Of a DNA stretch of 64,000 nucleotides, positions 45,713 through 57,024 are shown one piece after another. The first letter of the stretch is position 1, and each line of letters opens with the position of its first letter. The notes under the pieces were generated by a model. It worked only from the letters and a program-made list of their open reading frames with translations, had not been told where the DNA came from and searched no databases. Source of the DNA: Pyrenochaeta sp. MPI-SDFR-AT-0127 (lineage: Eukaryota > Ascomycota > Dothideomycetes > Pleosporales > Cucurbitariaceae); contig JAGTJM010000007.1 in assembly GCA_020747015.1 (NCBI GenBank), positions 868,001 to 932,000 on the forward strand, written 5' to 3'. The position numbers and the translations under genes were made by a program.

Positions 45713-47047
45713 ATGGTATCAATCAGTGCAACAAACGGTGAAGCTAAGGTGAATACCTCGTCCTCATTGGTCCCGCGACTTTGGATCACTGGGTTAGGTT
45801 CTCAGTACCCTCCATATTTGCATGCGCCCGAAAAGTTTGTCACTCTTGCCAAAAGGTTCCATAGCACCGAGAAACCAGTGTAAGTGAATTTCCTTTCTTC
45901 CGGATGCTCGTACTCCTCTGGACAGCTTGCCTCTAGGGAGGTCGCCAGCAGGCCAGTGACCTCACTGACAATATCTAAATGCGCTAACACGCCGCATGCT
46001 AGCCTTAAAAAGTTGCTCAGGCTCACTCTCAACAGCGGGATTGATACCCGTGCCTCCACACTGAACTTAGAGACCGGCTTCGGCTGCCAGAAAGAGATCC
46101 CGAGCATAGTAGACCTAGATAGCTGGTTCCGTAAGCATGGCGTCGACTTGACGACTCAGGCGTGCCGCAAGGCCCTACGCGAATGGGGCGGCGATATCAC
46201 CGAGGATATTACACATACCGTTGCCTTCAATTCTGGTGTTCAGAGTTTTCCCGGTTACGACTACCTTGTCGCGCGCAGTCTCAGACTCAGCTACGATGTC
46301 GAGAACATTTTCTTGCAGGGCGTAGGCTGTGCCGGCGGCCTCAGTGTCATGCGCGTGGCCGCTGAGATCGCCTGCGCAGCCACGCTTCTCCGCAAGCCCG
46401 CTCGTATCTTGTGCTTTTCCTGTGAGCTGAACACACCATACACGAGACACCAGTATGCTGAGGCTGAGGTGGCTACGGATCTCGAGAACATGGACATTGC
46501 GGGATCGCTATTCAGCGATGCGGCCGGTGCCTTCGTCCTGTGCAACGAGTACGGGCTGGACGATATTGGCCAAGCCAAGTTTCAGTTGCTTGACTGGGAG
46601 CGTGCCATCACTCCAGATACGCTGCATAATATGGGCGCCGTGATCAAAACCACGGGATATTCAAGTATCATTACCCGCCAGGTTCCCAGTCTTACGAAGA
46701 AGGCAGTGCCGCCGTTGTTTGAGAAGTGCCTTGCGCGGTACCGAGAGAAGACTGGCCAACAGGATCTCAGCATCGATGACCTTGACTGGGCGTTGCATCC
46801 AGGCGGGGCGGCAATCATCGACGGTGTCAAAGAAGAGCTGAAACTGACAGAATATCAAATTAGGGCTGCGCGACAGATTTATAGAACAAGGGGAAACAGC
46901 GGGAGCCCGACGGTACTCTGTGTGTTGGATCTACTAAGGGCCATGGGAGATGGAAAGGATGATGTTGTCGCCGTAGCATTTGGCCCCGGATTGGGCACTG
47001 AGATGGCTTTTCTCAGACGATGCCGCGGCGGTGCCATCGCTGCGTGA
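45713..47047 (+). CDS. Type III polyketide synthase (chalcone-synthase superfamily), 403 aa, two exons
   Basis: It condenses an acyl-CoA starter with malonyl-CoA in a single ketosynthase active site, without ACP, giving a pyrone, resorcinol or resorcylic acid. Exon 1 45713-45879 begins MVSISATNGE and has WITGLGSQYPPY; a 123-bp intron (GTAAGT, branch GCTAAC, TAG) joins to exon 2 46003-47047 as PV-LKKLLRLTLNSGIDTR. The catalytic triad is intact: Cys165 in QGVGCAGGL, His321 in WALHPGGA, Asn354 in RGNSGSP; the C-terminal loop GPGLGTE is present. Length fits fungal type III PKSs (about 400 aa). It has no nonsense codons although RIP blocks lie on both sides (within about 0.1 kb). It is the only PKS seen and is therefore taken as the scaffold enzyme of the cluster. 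Confidence 0.95.
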
Positions 47048-47124
47048 ACTCGCGCGCGAGTAGCGAGTTTACTTTACCTAGGAAATTGCTTTTAGTCTTA
47101 AGAGTTGCCAATCTAAAAAAAAAA

Positions 47125-48955
47125 AATTACTAGCCGTATTTGAACACCTGCTACAGAGTAAATACACTCTTTTATAAGTTTCGCCTTATTAGAAATAGTA
47201 TTAAAATATTACGCTGAGAATAGAATATATAATAATTATAAGGATAGCTAACTAGGTATTTATTTAAGGTCCTATATTTATTAATAGCTAAGGTAGGTAA
47301 GTATAGAGGCGATTACCTTAAATTCCAATATAATAATAGCTTATATAAGGGCGCGAGGCTAGTAGACTATAGTAGGAAGAGACTACTCTATAGTTAATTA
47401 AGCCTAGTATATATATTATAGCCTATAGTAGGAAGAGACTATAGTAGTAAATAGGTATTATATAAGAAATCTTATTTTAGTTATATTAGCTAATTTTAAA
47501 GTTAAAATAAAAAAAATCTTTCTAGAAGATTATCTTATAGTTTATAATTTTAGAGTATAAAGTTTTTTTTTATCTCTTATATTATAAATTAGTTAAACAT
47601 CTATCCTCTATACTCTAGTCTAAGTAGTTTAAACTAGAGTACTATATAGCTTCTTAACTAAAAGAGATTTTAAAAAACTTTCTATAATAAACTAGATTAG
47701 AGCTAATAAAATACTATTTATAGATTTTTTATAAAATATATATTAATAAGTTAGTAAGCTTTTAATACTTATAGTATACTAGTATATAGTATAGTTATTC
47801 TATATAACTACGCTAGGTAGAAACTAAATAGACTAAAGTAAAGCTAATAAGGCTTAGTATATAGAGAGATTAAAGATCTTAAGTATAGAAGATAGAGGAT
47901 ACTATATATAAGATAGTAAATCTTAACTTAATTATCTTATTATCTCTTACCTATAGTAGATTCTTATTACTTTAGCTATACTACTATCTACCTAAAGAGA
48001 GTAGTTAGCTTTAATCCTCCTAGTCTTATATAATAGCTAAATTAATACTTATATAAGTAAGCTCTAAGAAAGTTTTAAGAAATCCTTAATAATAGTATAT
48101 AATTATTAAAAGGTAGTATATCCTTAGTAGAGTAGCTATAATATAAAGCAGCTAGTATTACTAAGGAATCTTTCTTAGTAAGCTTCTAGTTAGAGTAGCG
48201 AGATATAAATAAGAGGTTAAAGTAGTTCTAAGTATTAAATAGTAGTATTTAATAATAACTTAAGGTTAATTATAATATACTATAAGGGTATATTACTCTT
48301 ATTTATATACTTAAGTTATCCTATAAATCCTATAATATATTATAGAGTCTTATTATAGGATCTTATAGTATCCTATAGTACTTTTCTCTACGTCCTATAG
48401 GACCCTAGGTTATATAATAATATAGGGTACACGTTATTATTAGCCTATATTTAGGCCTTATCTAATACCTATATCCTCTCTTTCTCTTTTACTTATAAGT
48501 GCCTATAGCCTACTTTATAGGTTTATAATAATAATTATAGAAAATAGTATCTTTAAATATTCTTAACTAGTATAAAATAGTTTAGTTTATTATAATATTA
48601 TTATAAAGTTTAATTAATATAGAAAAACTATACTTAAAATAAGATATTATTTTCTACTATATCCTTTCTATATAGTACTAGCTATTATGCCTTATTCTAT
48701 AATACTAGGGTAGTTCTAATTATCTATAGTATTAGTCTCTAAAGCTTCCTTCCTATACTACTAGAGTTAATTTATACTAGATTTAAGAGCTATTTAAACG
48801 AATTTAACTCTAGTTTAACTAATATAGGTAGGATAGAATTAGTTTAGCGCCCCTTTTCTTAGAGTTAGTTAAATTAACTATATCTCTAGGTCTAATAGCT
48901 AGCTTAAGTAGTATAATAGCTCTCGCCTCTATAGAAAGTAGTTATATTAGCTAGG
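47125..48955. repeat. RIP-saturated repeat block (about 1.8 kb)
   Basis: TpA-rich, nearly CpA/TpG-free, with stops in all frames. 47790-48036 is an inverted copy of 57170-57430, so both belong to one repeat family. Between its end and the PLP gene, 48960-49162 has normal composition with CATAAATAA at 49069-49077, a possible TATA box, and two CCGG elements at 49034 and 49051. Confidence 0.8.
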
Positions 48956-49162
48956 TAGCATTAAGAATATGCCGTAAACTTTACAGAAGTAGGTCTAAGG
49001 GACGGCTGGCCTAGTGTAATCCTAGCCGACCTTCCGGCACTTGTAACACTCCGGAGGCCTTTAATCCCATAAATAAACCGTATCACCCTAGCTGTCCACA
49101 TCTACTCGACCTTCTCAGACCTCTACATCGACCTGTACACAGGCTCAGCACCCGCTACCAAT

Positions 49163-51156
49163 ATGGATTTCACAACCAGAGGCACAGTTGAGGAGGCGGT
49201 AAGCACATTCAATGTCTCTCAAAGAGGCGCCTTCATTTATGTGCACTATGACTTTGGCACCCTGGTGAAGAAGCTCCTGGGCAATCCATGGTCTCCTGAT
49301 AATCCAAATGGACTGTTAGTACACCTTACATATGTAGTGTGCCATCTCCGCAGCAGAGCAGTTTTGTTAACATTGCAAGCAGAGTCGTTCTTGGAGTGGC
49401 CGACAATGCTCTGATGCATCAAGATGTAGCGGACCACATTGTCAAAAATGTAGGTGACCTATAGTTCAACAATCTTTCATATTGATCGAGAGAGGAGCCC
49501 AGGAATACTCTCGAGAAATCCTTCCGGGGGCTCTTCGACCTGAATGTACTGTAATAAAAACCACACAACTAGGGCAACTGACATTCTTTAGATCCACTGT
49601 AATCCACCGGTGCATCTTACCTACGGCACGGGCCCAGCGGGCTCGCCGCGCCTCCGGAAAGCTCTGGCAGGCTTTCTGAAGTCCACATTTCATGCTCGCG
49701 AAGACGTTGACCCTGAAAACATCGTTGTCATGGGCGGCGTAGGTGGCATCAATGAGGCCTTCATGTGGTCTGTCTGTAACGAGGGTGAAGGGATCATCAT
49801 CCCTCGCCCTCTTTACACGGGATTTAGCCAGGTCATTCCCGCCAGATCCCGTGGAGTGCTCATTCCCGCCACTTTCCAGGACCTTGAGGGTTATAAGAGC
49901 CTGGACGACTGCTTCAACCCCGAAATGAATCACAAGGCCTTTGAGGCGGCGTACATGAAGGCCACGAAGGACGGTATCACTGTGAAAGGCGTTGTGATCG
50001 CCCAGTATGTCTTACTCTGTAGCCCAATCCACACAACCCTTTCTTTCATCACTCAGCCGCTCAGCCGCTGTGAATGTGCTAATCGATGATATAAAGTCCT
50101 CACAACCCTCTTGGCAGATGTTATGTAAGTTGTCATATTGTATGATGAATAACAAGATTTTAATGCTGACTTTGCTACGAAGCCTCCTGAGACGCTGAGA
50201 GTAATAGCAAAGTTTTGCAATAAGCACAAAATTCATCTCCTGGTAGATGAGATCTACGCCTTTTCCACGTTTGAGAACCCGGAGATCCCAGACGCCCTTC
50301 CATTCACTTCCATCATGGCACTAGACTTGGAAGAGAATATCGATAGGTCGCTCCTGCATATGGCCTATGGAGCGTCTAAAGATTTCTGCGCCAATGGCTT
50401 GCGGCTCGGGATGATCTATTCCAAAAATGAAGGCCTTATCGGATCTATGGCGAGCGTCTCGTGAGTTTCCTTTGCTATGCTTCTTTCTAGGAGAAAACAA
50501 AAGCACAATGGTACCGGATTCTTAACTAACTATCTGTAGTATGTTCGGCTGGCCAAGTTATATAATCCAGGACAGCTGGGCAACCATGCTTGAGGACGAA
50601 AAGTGGACAACGGCCTTCTTGGAGAAAAACCAGAAGTTAATGGCAGATAACTACGCAGCCACCGTTTCATTCCTTGGGAAACATGGCATTCCCCACTACC
50701 CTTCGTAAGTACCAGTTCACCTCGAGTGTATCTGAACTTAAATCTTACCTGACACTCACTTCTAGCAATGCCGGCCACATCATCTGGATCAATATCAGCA
50801 AATTCATATTCCCCTCCATCACTGACTCGGATGGATTGCAAAATCTTCGTCACCTTAAGCTTGGATCGGACGACGAGATGAAGTATCGTGAGCGGGAAGG
50901 CAAGGTGCTTCAACGCCTCCTTCAAAACGGAGTCTTTGTTGCAGCTGGAAGCAGTTTCTTCACCGAAGAGTTCGGCTGGTTTCGACTCACATTTACTGTT
51001 ACTCGAGATGCTTTGGAAGAGGGCCTTGAACGGGTGTGGAAGACCCTCCAAGAAGTCCGGAAGGATGCGTGGGCTCCCGCAGTGCAGCAGACCGTGGAGC
51101 ATGGATTCAAATCATTAACGATTGGCATGAGGCTTCCGGGTCACTCAGAGACATGA
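49163..51156 (+). CDS. PLP-dependent class I/II aminotransferase, ACC-synthase-like, 497 aa, seven exons
   Basis: A fold-type I pyridoxal-phosphate enzyme, either an aminotransferase or an ACC-synthase-like lyase. Exons: 49163-49314, 49383-49449, 49592-50004, 50097-50124, 50183-50460, 50540-50704, 50766-51156; all introns have GT..AG ends, and the sum (1494 nt) is a multiple of three. Motifs: RGAFIYVHYD near the N-terminus, HLTYGTGPAGSPRLRKALA, PHNPLGRCY (the NP..PLG substrate/PLP region, encoded by a 28-nt exon), LLVDEIYAFS with the ring-binding Asp, and the Schiff-base Lys286 in YGASKDFCANGLRLG, followed by the conserved Arg in WFRLTFTV. The pattern SKDF.xxGLRLG is typical of fungal ACC-synthase-like enzymes found in secondary-metabolite clusters. 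The reaction here is unknown; amination of a keto intermediate is one possibility. Confidence 0.9.
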
Positions 51157-51345
51157 ACTAGGAGCTTCATTTGTTTCTGGCCTCGTGGCACGGGAAGCTA
51201 GGTAATCATCTGCATACTTGGGCATTGTATTTCTCTCTGCGCCGCAAATGTGGTCGTTTAAAATCCACGACCTCCAGACCAATCCCTCCAAGCTCAAAAC
51301 AACCTTGTCAGCTTGAACAGTCTCTTTGAGCACAGGAGACCTTTG
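51145..51345 (-). pseudogene. Unidentified gene fragment overlapping the 3' end of the PLP gene
   Basis: The minus-strand frame contains LKETVQADKVVLSLEGLVW, then WILNDHICGAERNTMPKYAD and ends with TGA at 51145-51147, overlapping the last 12 bases of the PLP gene. Further upstream on the minus strand (51400-51520) another frame begins MTTKIDNQPLSRAVASK, but no splice joins the two in phase. The core resembles the relic at 41560-41895. The family is not recognised. Confidence 0.35.
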
Positions 51346-51529
51346 TCAGTGAATGGATAACCTCGTGAGGTTGGCAGACAATGACATTGCATGGCCAGGC
51401 CGGCCCTCTACGCTATCCCGGCAAAATTTTTGATCAAAATTATCACTAATCTTTGTTCAGAGTCAGACCGCTTGCTGGCAACAGCTCTAGAGAGGGGTTG
51501 ATTATCGATTTTGGTAGTCATTGTGATTT

Positions 51530-52020
51530 GGCCAAGCAATGGTGGGCTAGGGCAGGGCGCTGCCTCACATTAACTGCTATCGCTAGGTGCAGCCGCATCT
51601 TACTGAATTTCCATAAGGGCTTCAATTGACGCAGACCCACGAAGAGAGTAATTCACTCGGGCCAGCTCATCCCAGGATCTTGATTGCAGTTGGCAAGTTG
51701 AGGTGCACTGAATAAGTTATGGCTCATGCCGACTGGCCTAAAGCTCGGGGTATGATCTGAATAGAGTTAATAACTTCTGCAACTACCACCTCCTGGATAA
51801 ACGCACAGCTAACTATTTTCCTGGACACACCAGCCACCAACAAGCTCAAGGAAACATTGTAGTGCGAGGAGAATATATAAACAAAAACTAGCAAGTTCGC
51901 ATAAACTATCAATGTGCAACACATCAACCATGGAAGAAGCAAAACGGATTTAGAGAAAAGTCTTTTTTTTTAACAAAAGCTTTGAGCTGGGACTACTAGT
52001 AGCTCTACTAATAGGATCCA
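51530..52020. other. Intergenic, nothing recognised
   Basis: No motif on either strand. Confidence 0.35.
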
Positions 52021-52599
52021 GCGACACGATGTCAAAGAATATTATAGCATCAGAACATCGGGATCAATAAGGGTCGAAATCCAGTTTAAGGAGAATAACG
52101 ATGTAACAAATGAACTATATATCTGAGGAAACAGCGCTGCGACTATAGCGCATTCTAAAGATTTTACCCTACGACCTCCGAATAGCCAACGGTCGAAAAG
52201 GATTACCCATGAGGTATTAACGACTATTTCTATTCACCCAGAAATACAGCAAGAGCCTAGTACCAGACATTCTTGTGAAGGCCACCCATGCTGTCATACT
52301 ATGACTATCTTGGCTTACAGATCAGAATCCGGAAATTGATTGGAGAAATTAAAAGATCTCTTTGAGGCATGACACAAACGCACATGTACTCAATATGCTG
52401 TCTTGGCAGATGAGGAGACAATGAAGAAAGTTGCTTTGATGACGATGGACTCTTGTGACAACGAGTTTCTGCGATACAAGAGCATTATACCTACGAAAAC
52501 GACGAAAGTATCAAATTAACACTTGAAAGAAGGGAGATAAAGCGTCACTCCAGAAATACCGGGAAAACCGAAGGCAACGAAAGTACTACAAATACCAGC

Positions 52600-53110
52600 G
52601 CTATATAAACACTTTAACGAACTATTCACAGAAGAACTAAGAATGAAAGTCCTACCCCAAACACCAGAAATAGGACCACGAAATCGAACTTGAAGAAGGC
52701 CAATACCTTAGATTCAAACAAACCAATATATCGACTCTCAGAGAAAGAGCTCGAAGCATTGAAGAAATACATACTAGACAGCCTGGCGAAAGGTTACATT
52801 AGAAAATCCAAGTTCTCAGCAGGATACCCGACCCTGTTTGCGCCAAAGAAATGCGGAACACTATGCACCCACTATCCAACATACAGGAACTATAAGGCTG
52901 ACTCGCAGGAGTAAAGATATTTACCTCACTTGAAGTCCGGGAAACGTACAACCTCATACGCATGAAAAAGAGGTGAAGAATGGGAGACCGTGTTCCGCAC
53001 CCGATATGGACATTACGAACAAACAGTAATGCCATTTAGTCTTACCAACGCACCAGCAACATATCAGGAATTGATTAACCATGTGCTGATGGAATGTCTA
53101 GATGAGTAGA
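52600..53110 (+). pseudogene. Ty3/gypsy reverse-transcriptase relic
   Basis: The plus strand reads PIYRLSEKELEALKKYILDS, then LAKGYIRKSKFSAGYPTLFA with PKKCG, the entry to the gypsy reverse-transcriptase domain, and after a frame change WETVFRTRYGHYEQTVMPF, then TNAPATYQELINHVL. The first catalytic region (the DLR..YN strand) is garbled, and the YVDD region is missing. From 52020 to 52600 the sequence looks like degraded upstream pol but cannot be read. Confidence 0.75.
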
Positions 53111-53760
53111 AGCCTTAATAGCTAAATGCGGTCGTCTCTGCGACGTTTTGGTTTACTAACTCTTTATACAATGCACATGCTAGTACTAGATAGCTAGTGA
53201 CCCGTATAGGAGCAGTTATTCTAGATTGTGATATTCTGAAGTAATCGATATAGCGGCAGATTCTTAGGCTCTGTACCACTATTTTAATTAGAACTAGAGA
53301 ATATATGTCTAGCTATTTTTAGGTTGACACTAAGGCTATTTGGATATGCGCTGCACCAAGAGCTATGTTGAATATTGCTAGGCAATATCTCAGGATCGTT
53401 CATACGAACTCCTCACTCTTCGGAATCGGCAGACTCGATAGCGCAATATTCCTCAAAGCATGCCGCATTAACCACGCCCATGATAAGATCGCAACCAAAA
53501 TGTGGCAGGAATCTCTAAAATCCCCAGCTCGGTCTGGAGTAGCGATAGCACTACGAACAATGCTTCACTGTCCCGTCTGAGGCCTACAAAACTTAATCAT
53601 ATTTTCAACCCTTGCTTCCCTACATATACACTTCCTACCTAACACGCATATCCTTAGGCTTCGGAGATATTCATGTAATACCTTATAGTGCTAATTCTGA
53701 CCTTTTACCCGAATCTCATGGCCGCCGTAAGCAACTTATCATTTCTTGCTGCTTGGTGAA
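53111..53760. other. Intergenic, nothing recognised
   Basis: A 71-codon frame at 53365-53580 has no motif. No RNA gene seen. Confidence 0.35.
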
Positions 53761-55358
53761 TTAGCCCCTCGTTCTGTAAAACTCTTTGCCTACGGTCTGG
53801 CCGTCATGCTGCAGCAGTGCCTCGACTGTCCATTCTTCATGTACGTGTCCTTTCGGCACGTTAGTCGACACGAATGGCGTTCCGTTCCGCAGATGATGGA
53901 CGACTCCCTCGAAATTATCTCTTGCATATTTTCTCGCATCATGTCCAAGTACCCACCCATGCTGCGGCAATTTCAGATAATTGGGATCCGCAGCAACGGC
54001 ATCCCAGTCCGTCTGATGCCATGCGTGTCTGGTCTCCCAGCCCATTCGCTGTGTCAAGCTTGTGCGTTCGTACCTAAGGCCGCAGCGGGATTAGGTCAGC
54101 CATTAAATCTACTGTTTCCTTTGTGTTGAGCGTAGCGGTTGATTTCGCATACCTCAATTTCTCATACGCCCGGAAAACTAGGGGAATGTCTGGGGAATTT
54201 CCAGACGCCTCTAAGGACTTCTGCATCAAGGCTCCGATGGTAGCAGCACCCTCAAGAGCTTGCGCCGCTCCTGTGCCCGACGTCGGAAGATGCGGATGTG
54301 CTGCGTCCCCAACCAAGCAGATACGCCCTTTCGGGGACACCCACTTTTGAACTGGGTCCCGCCAAAGCATTTTATGGTCAATGAGGCTATCCGTTGGAAT
54401 ATGCTGGATTATGTGTCGGAGCTCAGCATCCCAACCTTCGGCGCAAGCCAACATGTCTTGGACACGACCGGGCTGATTCCAGTCCTCATTAATGTCTGAA
54501 AGATCCTGTATGGAGTGGAATTGACATCAGTAACGCTTAATTGGGGATTATGACGTTCGCAGGTGTGACATACCTTATGTGTCAGGAAGCAGGTTGCAGC
54601 CCGCATCTTAAAATTTGTGGTGAGAACAGCATGGGACTCTGGGGCAATCCAAATCTTGCAGATTGGCTGCTCAGATCTGGCAAGGCCTTCGACCTTGCTA
54701 TCCCCTTCGAGCATATCCAGCGGGAACCATGTTCTATATATTGCATATCCACTCTTTTTTGGTCTATCGGCCACACCAGTCACGAAGGCCCTGGCCTTGC
54801 TCCGGACGCCGTCTCCGGCAAGCACGCAATCAGCTTCGTGCAACTCATCTCCAATGCGCACCCCAGCTGAGGTATCAGACTCAAAAACTTCGGCGACAGG
54901 CGCTCCCAGGTTCACCTCGACGCCGATAGAGGAGGCATAATCGAGCAGTGAGCGCTGTACTTCGCCCCGCTTAGCGACATTGTTGGGATACCCTTCGTAC
55001 ATCGGCTGCATTGGCTGTTCCAGGAGAATCTTGCCGTCTTTGTCCATGATGGTCATGTTGTCTAGCAGCACTCCTCCCGTGGTGATCTCGTCCAGCACCC
55101 TGCCCCAAGGTTCCATTACTCGAGATGCGTTGGCTTCGAATCGGATAACGTCGCCTGATATTGGCACGTGAATAACACTTTATTGCATTTGCTTGGTCAA
55201 AACTTGCCCTGTCTTTTCAAGTCCGGAGATGACTCGAATATTCGGACTGTAGCTCCCAGTCTCGCCAGTTCAATAGCAGATCCCAGGCCCCCAAAACCTG
55301 CGCCAATCACTATGGCGTTGAGACCCTTAAGAGGTGTTTCCTGACTATCTTGTCTCAT
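53761..55358 (-). CDS. FAD-dependent monooxygenase (salicylate-hydroxylase type), three exons, frameshifted near the end
   Basis: It would use NAD(P)H and O2 to hydroxylate an aromatic or enolic substrate. Exons: 55208-55358, 54574-55154, 53761-54505. The N-terminal FAD-binding motif is NAIVIGAGFGGLGSAIELAR ending in RIFES; middle regions include GVRSKARAFV, and the second FAD motif is CLVGDAAHPHLP, followed by GTGAAQALEGA. Intron 1 (55155-55207) is a GC-AG intron with the classical GCAAGT donor; intron 2 (54506-54573) is GTATGT..CAG. Near 54080 the frame ends in PLRP-TAG, while the next frame continues RYERTSLTQRMGWETRHAWH to TGA at 53761; removing one C restores it. So either a real one-base insertion inactivates or shortens the enzyme by about 105 residues, or there is a sequence error. 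A paralogous 3' end sits at 35730-35870. Confidence 0.85.
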
Positions 55359-55865
55359 GACGTTAACTGGTGCTTACTACTACGCGTGCTTGGTGGGCAG
55401 ATAAGTGGAGGTACGGACCGGTGTGCTAAAATATATAACAAGGTGAGACAAGGGAGATAAGTAGGTTGTGGTTTTACAATGCTGAAAGGATACTGTGTGG
55501 ACTATTTATGTAGTTTCATGATTAATACGGTTGACATTTGGACTTAGACTCCGTATGAAAGAATGCGCCAAGAAGGGGGCCTGTAGCGCAGTCTTTGACG
55601 GCACCCTGAGCAGCTGGAAGCTGGAAGAGCTATGCTTGCTGTAGCAGGGATGCGAGGGCGAAATCGATAGCCCCCAATATATAAGTTTATTACTTACTAG
55701 TAGAAGGAGCTTAGATCTAGAGATAATCCGCCCGGTTACCCATAAGATTTATCGTGGTGGAGAAGTCTATAAGTACTCTTACATTTAGGTCAGCCATACC
55801 CACTAGCTAGTTGCTGTCTATCTTTTCCTCAAGAGCATCCTCTGATTAATCCTACATCCATCAAA
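55359..55865. promoter_or_regulatory. Divergent intergenic region (507 bp) between monooxygenase and membrane-protein genes
   Basis: The two genes are transcribed away from each other, so this segment should hold both promoters. A TATATAAC-like stretch lies at 55431-55440 on the monooxygenase side. No binding site for a known regulator can be named. Confidence 0.4.
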
Positions 55866-56297
55866 ATGCACATCGCAAATATTCCAATTATTATGCACTT
55901 TACCATCGAGTTCTGGGCTATTCTATCCTTCCTGAGACAGCCTCATATCCAACTGCACGACCGAAACCCAAGCCGGGAAGCCGTCCTGATATGCCAAAGC
56001 TACGCCGGCACGCTCCTCTCCCTCAACCTCGTGTGCTTTATGTATCTTTTTTACAGGGGAACAAAAGACTTCGATGAACTGAGCACTGCGCTTACATGGT
56101 CCCTGTCCGTCTATCACCTATTTCCTATGAATAGGGCCTTGGACAGGATGAAGAGACGGCGACTGGCAGGGAATAACTATAAGTCAGAGTACGATATCGG
56201 GGGTGGCCCGCAGGGAAACTTCAGCGGTCATTGCACTATTTTTCTATGTCTAGTTTCCGCTGGCGTATACGGCTTGCTATTACGCGCAGCGTCTTAA
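55866..56297 (+). CDS. Small multi-spanning membrane protein, 143 aa
   Basis: A single-exon frame from ATG 55866 (context ATCAAAATG) to TAA. It has hydrophobic segments near IIMHFTIEFWAILSFL, YAGTLLSLNLVCFMYLFY, a weaker one around TWSLSVYHLFPM, and TIFLCLVSAGVYGLLLRA at the end, so three to four membrane spans are likely. The pattern of His/Arg/Asp between spans (QPHIQLHDRNPSREAV) recalls small integral membrane proteins encoded in other fungal metabolite clusters, whose roles range from transport aid to cyclase-like function, but I cannot assign a family. It ends less than 20 bases before the RIP block starts. Confidence 0.6.
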   Translation: MHIANIPIIMHFTIEFWAILSFLRQPHIQLHDRNPSREAVLICQSYAGTLLSLNLVCFMYLFYRGTKDFDELSTALTWSLSVYHLFPMNRALDRMKRRRLAGNNYKSEYDIGGGPQGNFSGHCTIFLCLVSAGVYGLLLRAAS

Positions 56298-56817
56298 TAA
56301 CATGCTCGTAATAAGTACCTATAATTATAAGTAACTACCTAGAAAGTTAAATAAGAAGAGGGCGAAGATTATAAAGTAAGAGGTTATAGTCGTAGGTATT
56401 AGGTAATCTATCTTAATAGAACTAGCGCGAATTATATTCTACCTATATATAAAGACCTCTACTAAGGGGATAGATAGTAAAGGGTAAGAGTTAGTTCTTA
56501 GGGATAGAGTAAAGGTAGAGTAGTATAGGGGTAATACTAAGATAGTAAGAGTATACTTCTAAAAAGAGTATTAGGGAATAGAGAACTATTCTATTACTTT
56601 TACTATTTATAAGAATATTAAGTTAAATATACTAAGCTATAAGGGCCCTTAGTATAAGTCTATATATATAAGGAGTCTTAGAGTCTTAAAGTCTTAGAAG
56701 TACTAAGGCTTATCTAATACTTTATAGACTATAAGACTATTATATAATTCTATAATTACCTAACTACTTATTATAGAATAAAAATAGGGATTTAGGGTTT
56801 AGATTAGAGCTAGAATT

Positions 56818-57024
56818 TTTACTCTTAAGGATAAAACCTCTTCTAATAGTAAGTTTAATAAGTAGAAATTCTTATCTCTAGAGGTAAAACCTCTTATAAT
56901 AATAAGTTTAATAAGTAGAAATTCTTATCTCTAAGAGTAAAACCTATTATAGTAATAAGTTTAATAAGTAGAAGTTCTTACTCTAGAGGTAGAATCTCTT
57001 ATAATAGTAAAAAATTTAATAGTA
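56818..57024 (+). repeat. 53-bp tandem repeat, about 3.5 copies
   Basis: The marker AAGTTTAATAAGTAGAA starts at 56851, 56904 and 56957, exactly 53 bp apart, with partial units at both ends. The copies differ by a few substitutions, and the array lies inside the RIP block. Confidence 0.8.

Noticed and set aside
49034..49054. Two CCGG elements before the PLP gene as a zinc-cluster regulator site
   Set aside because: I do not see the same pair before the other cluster genes, so there is no support for a shared regulator site.
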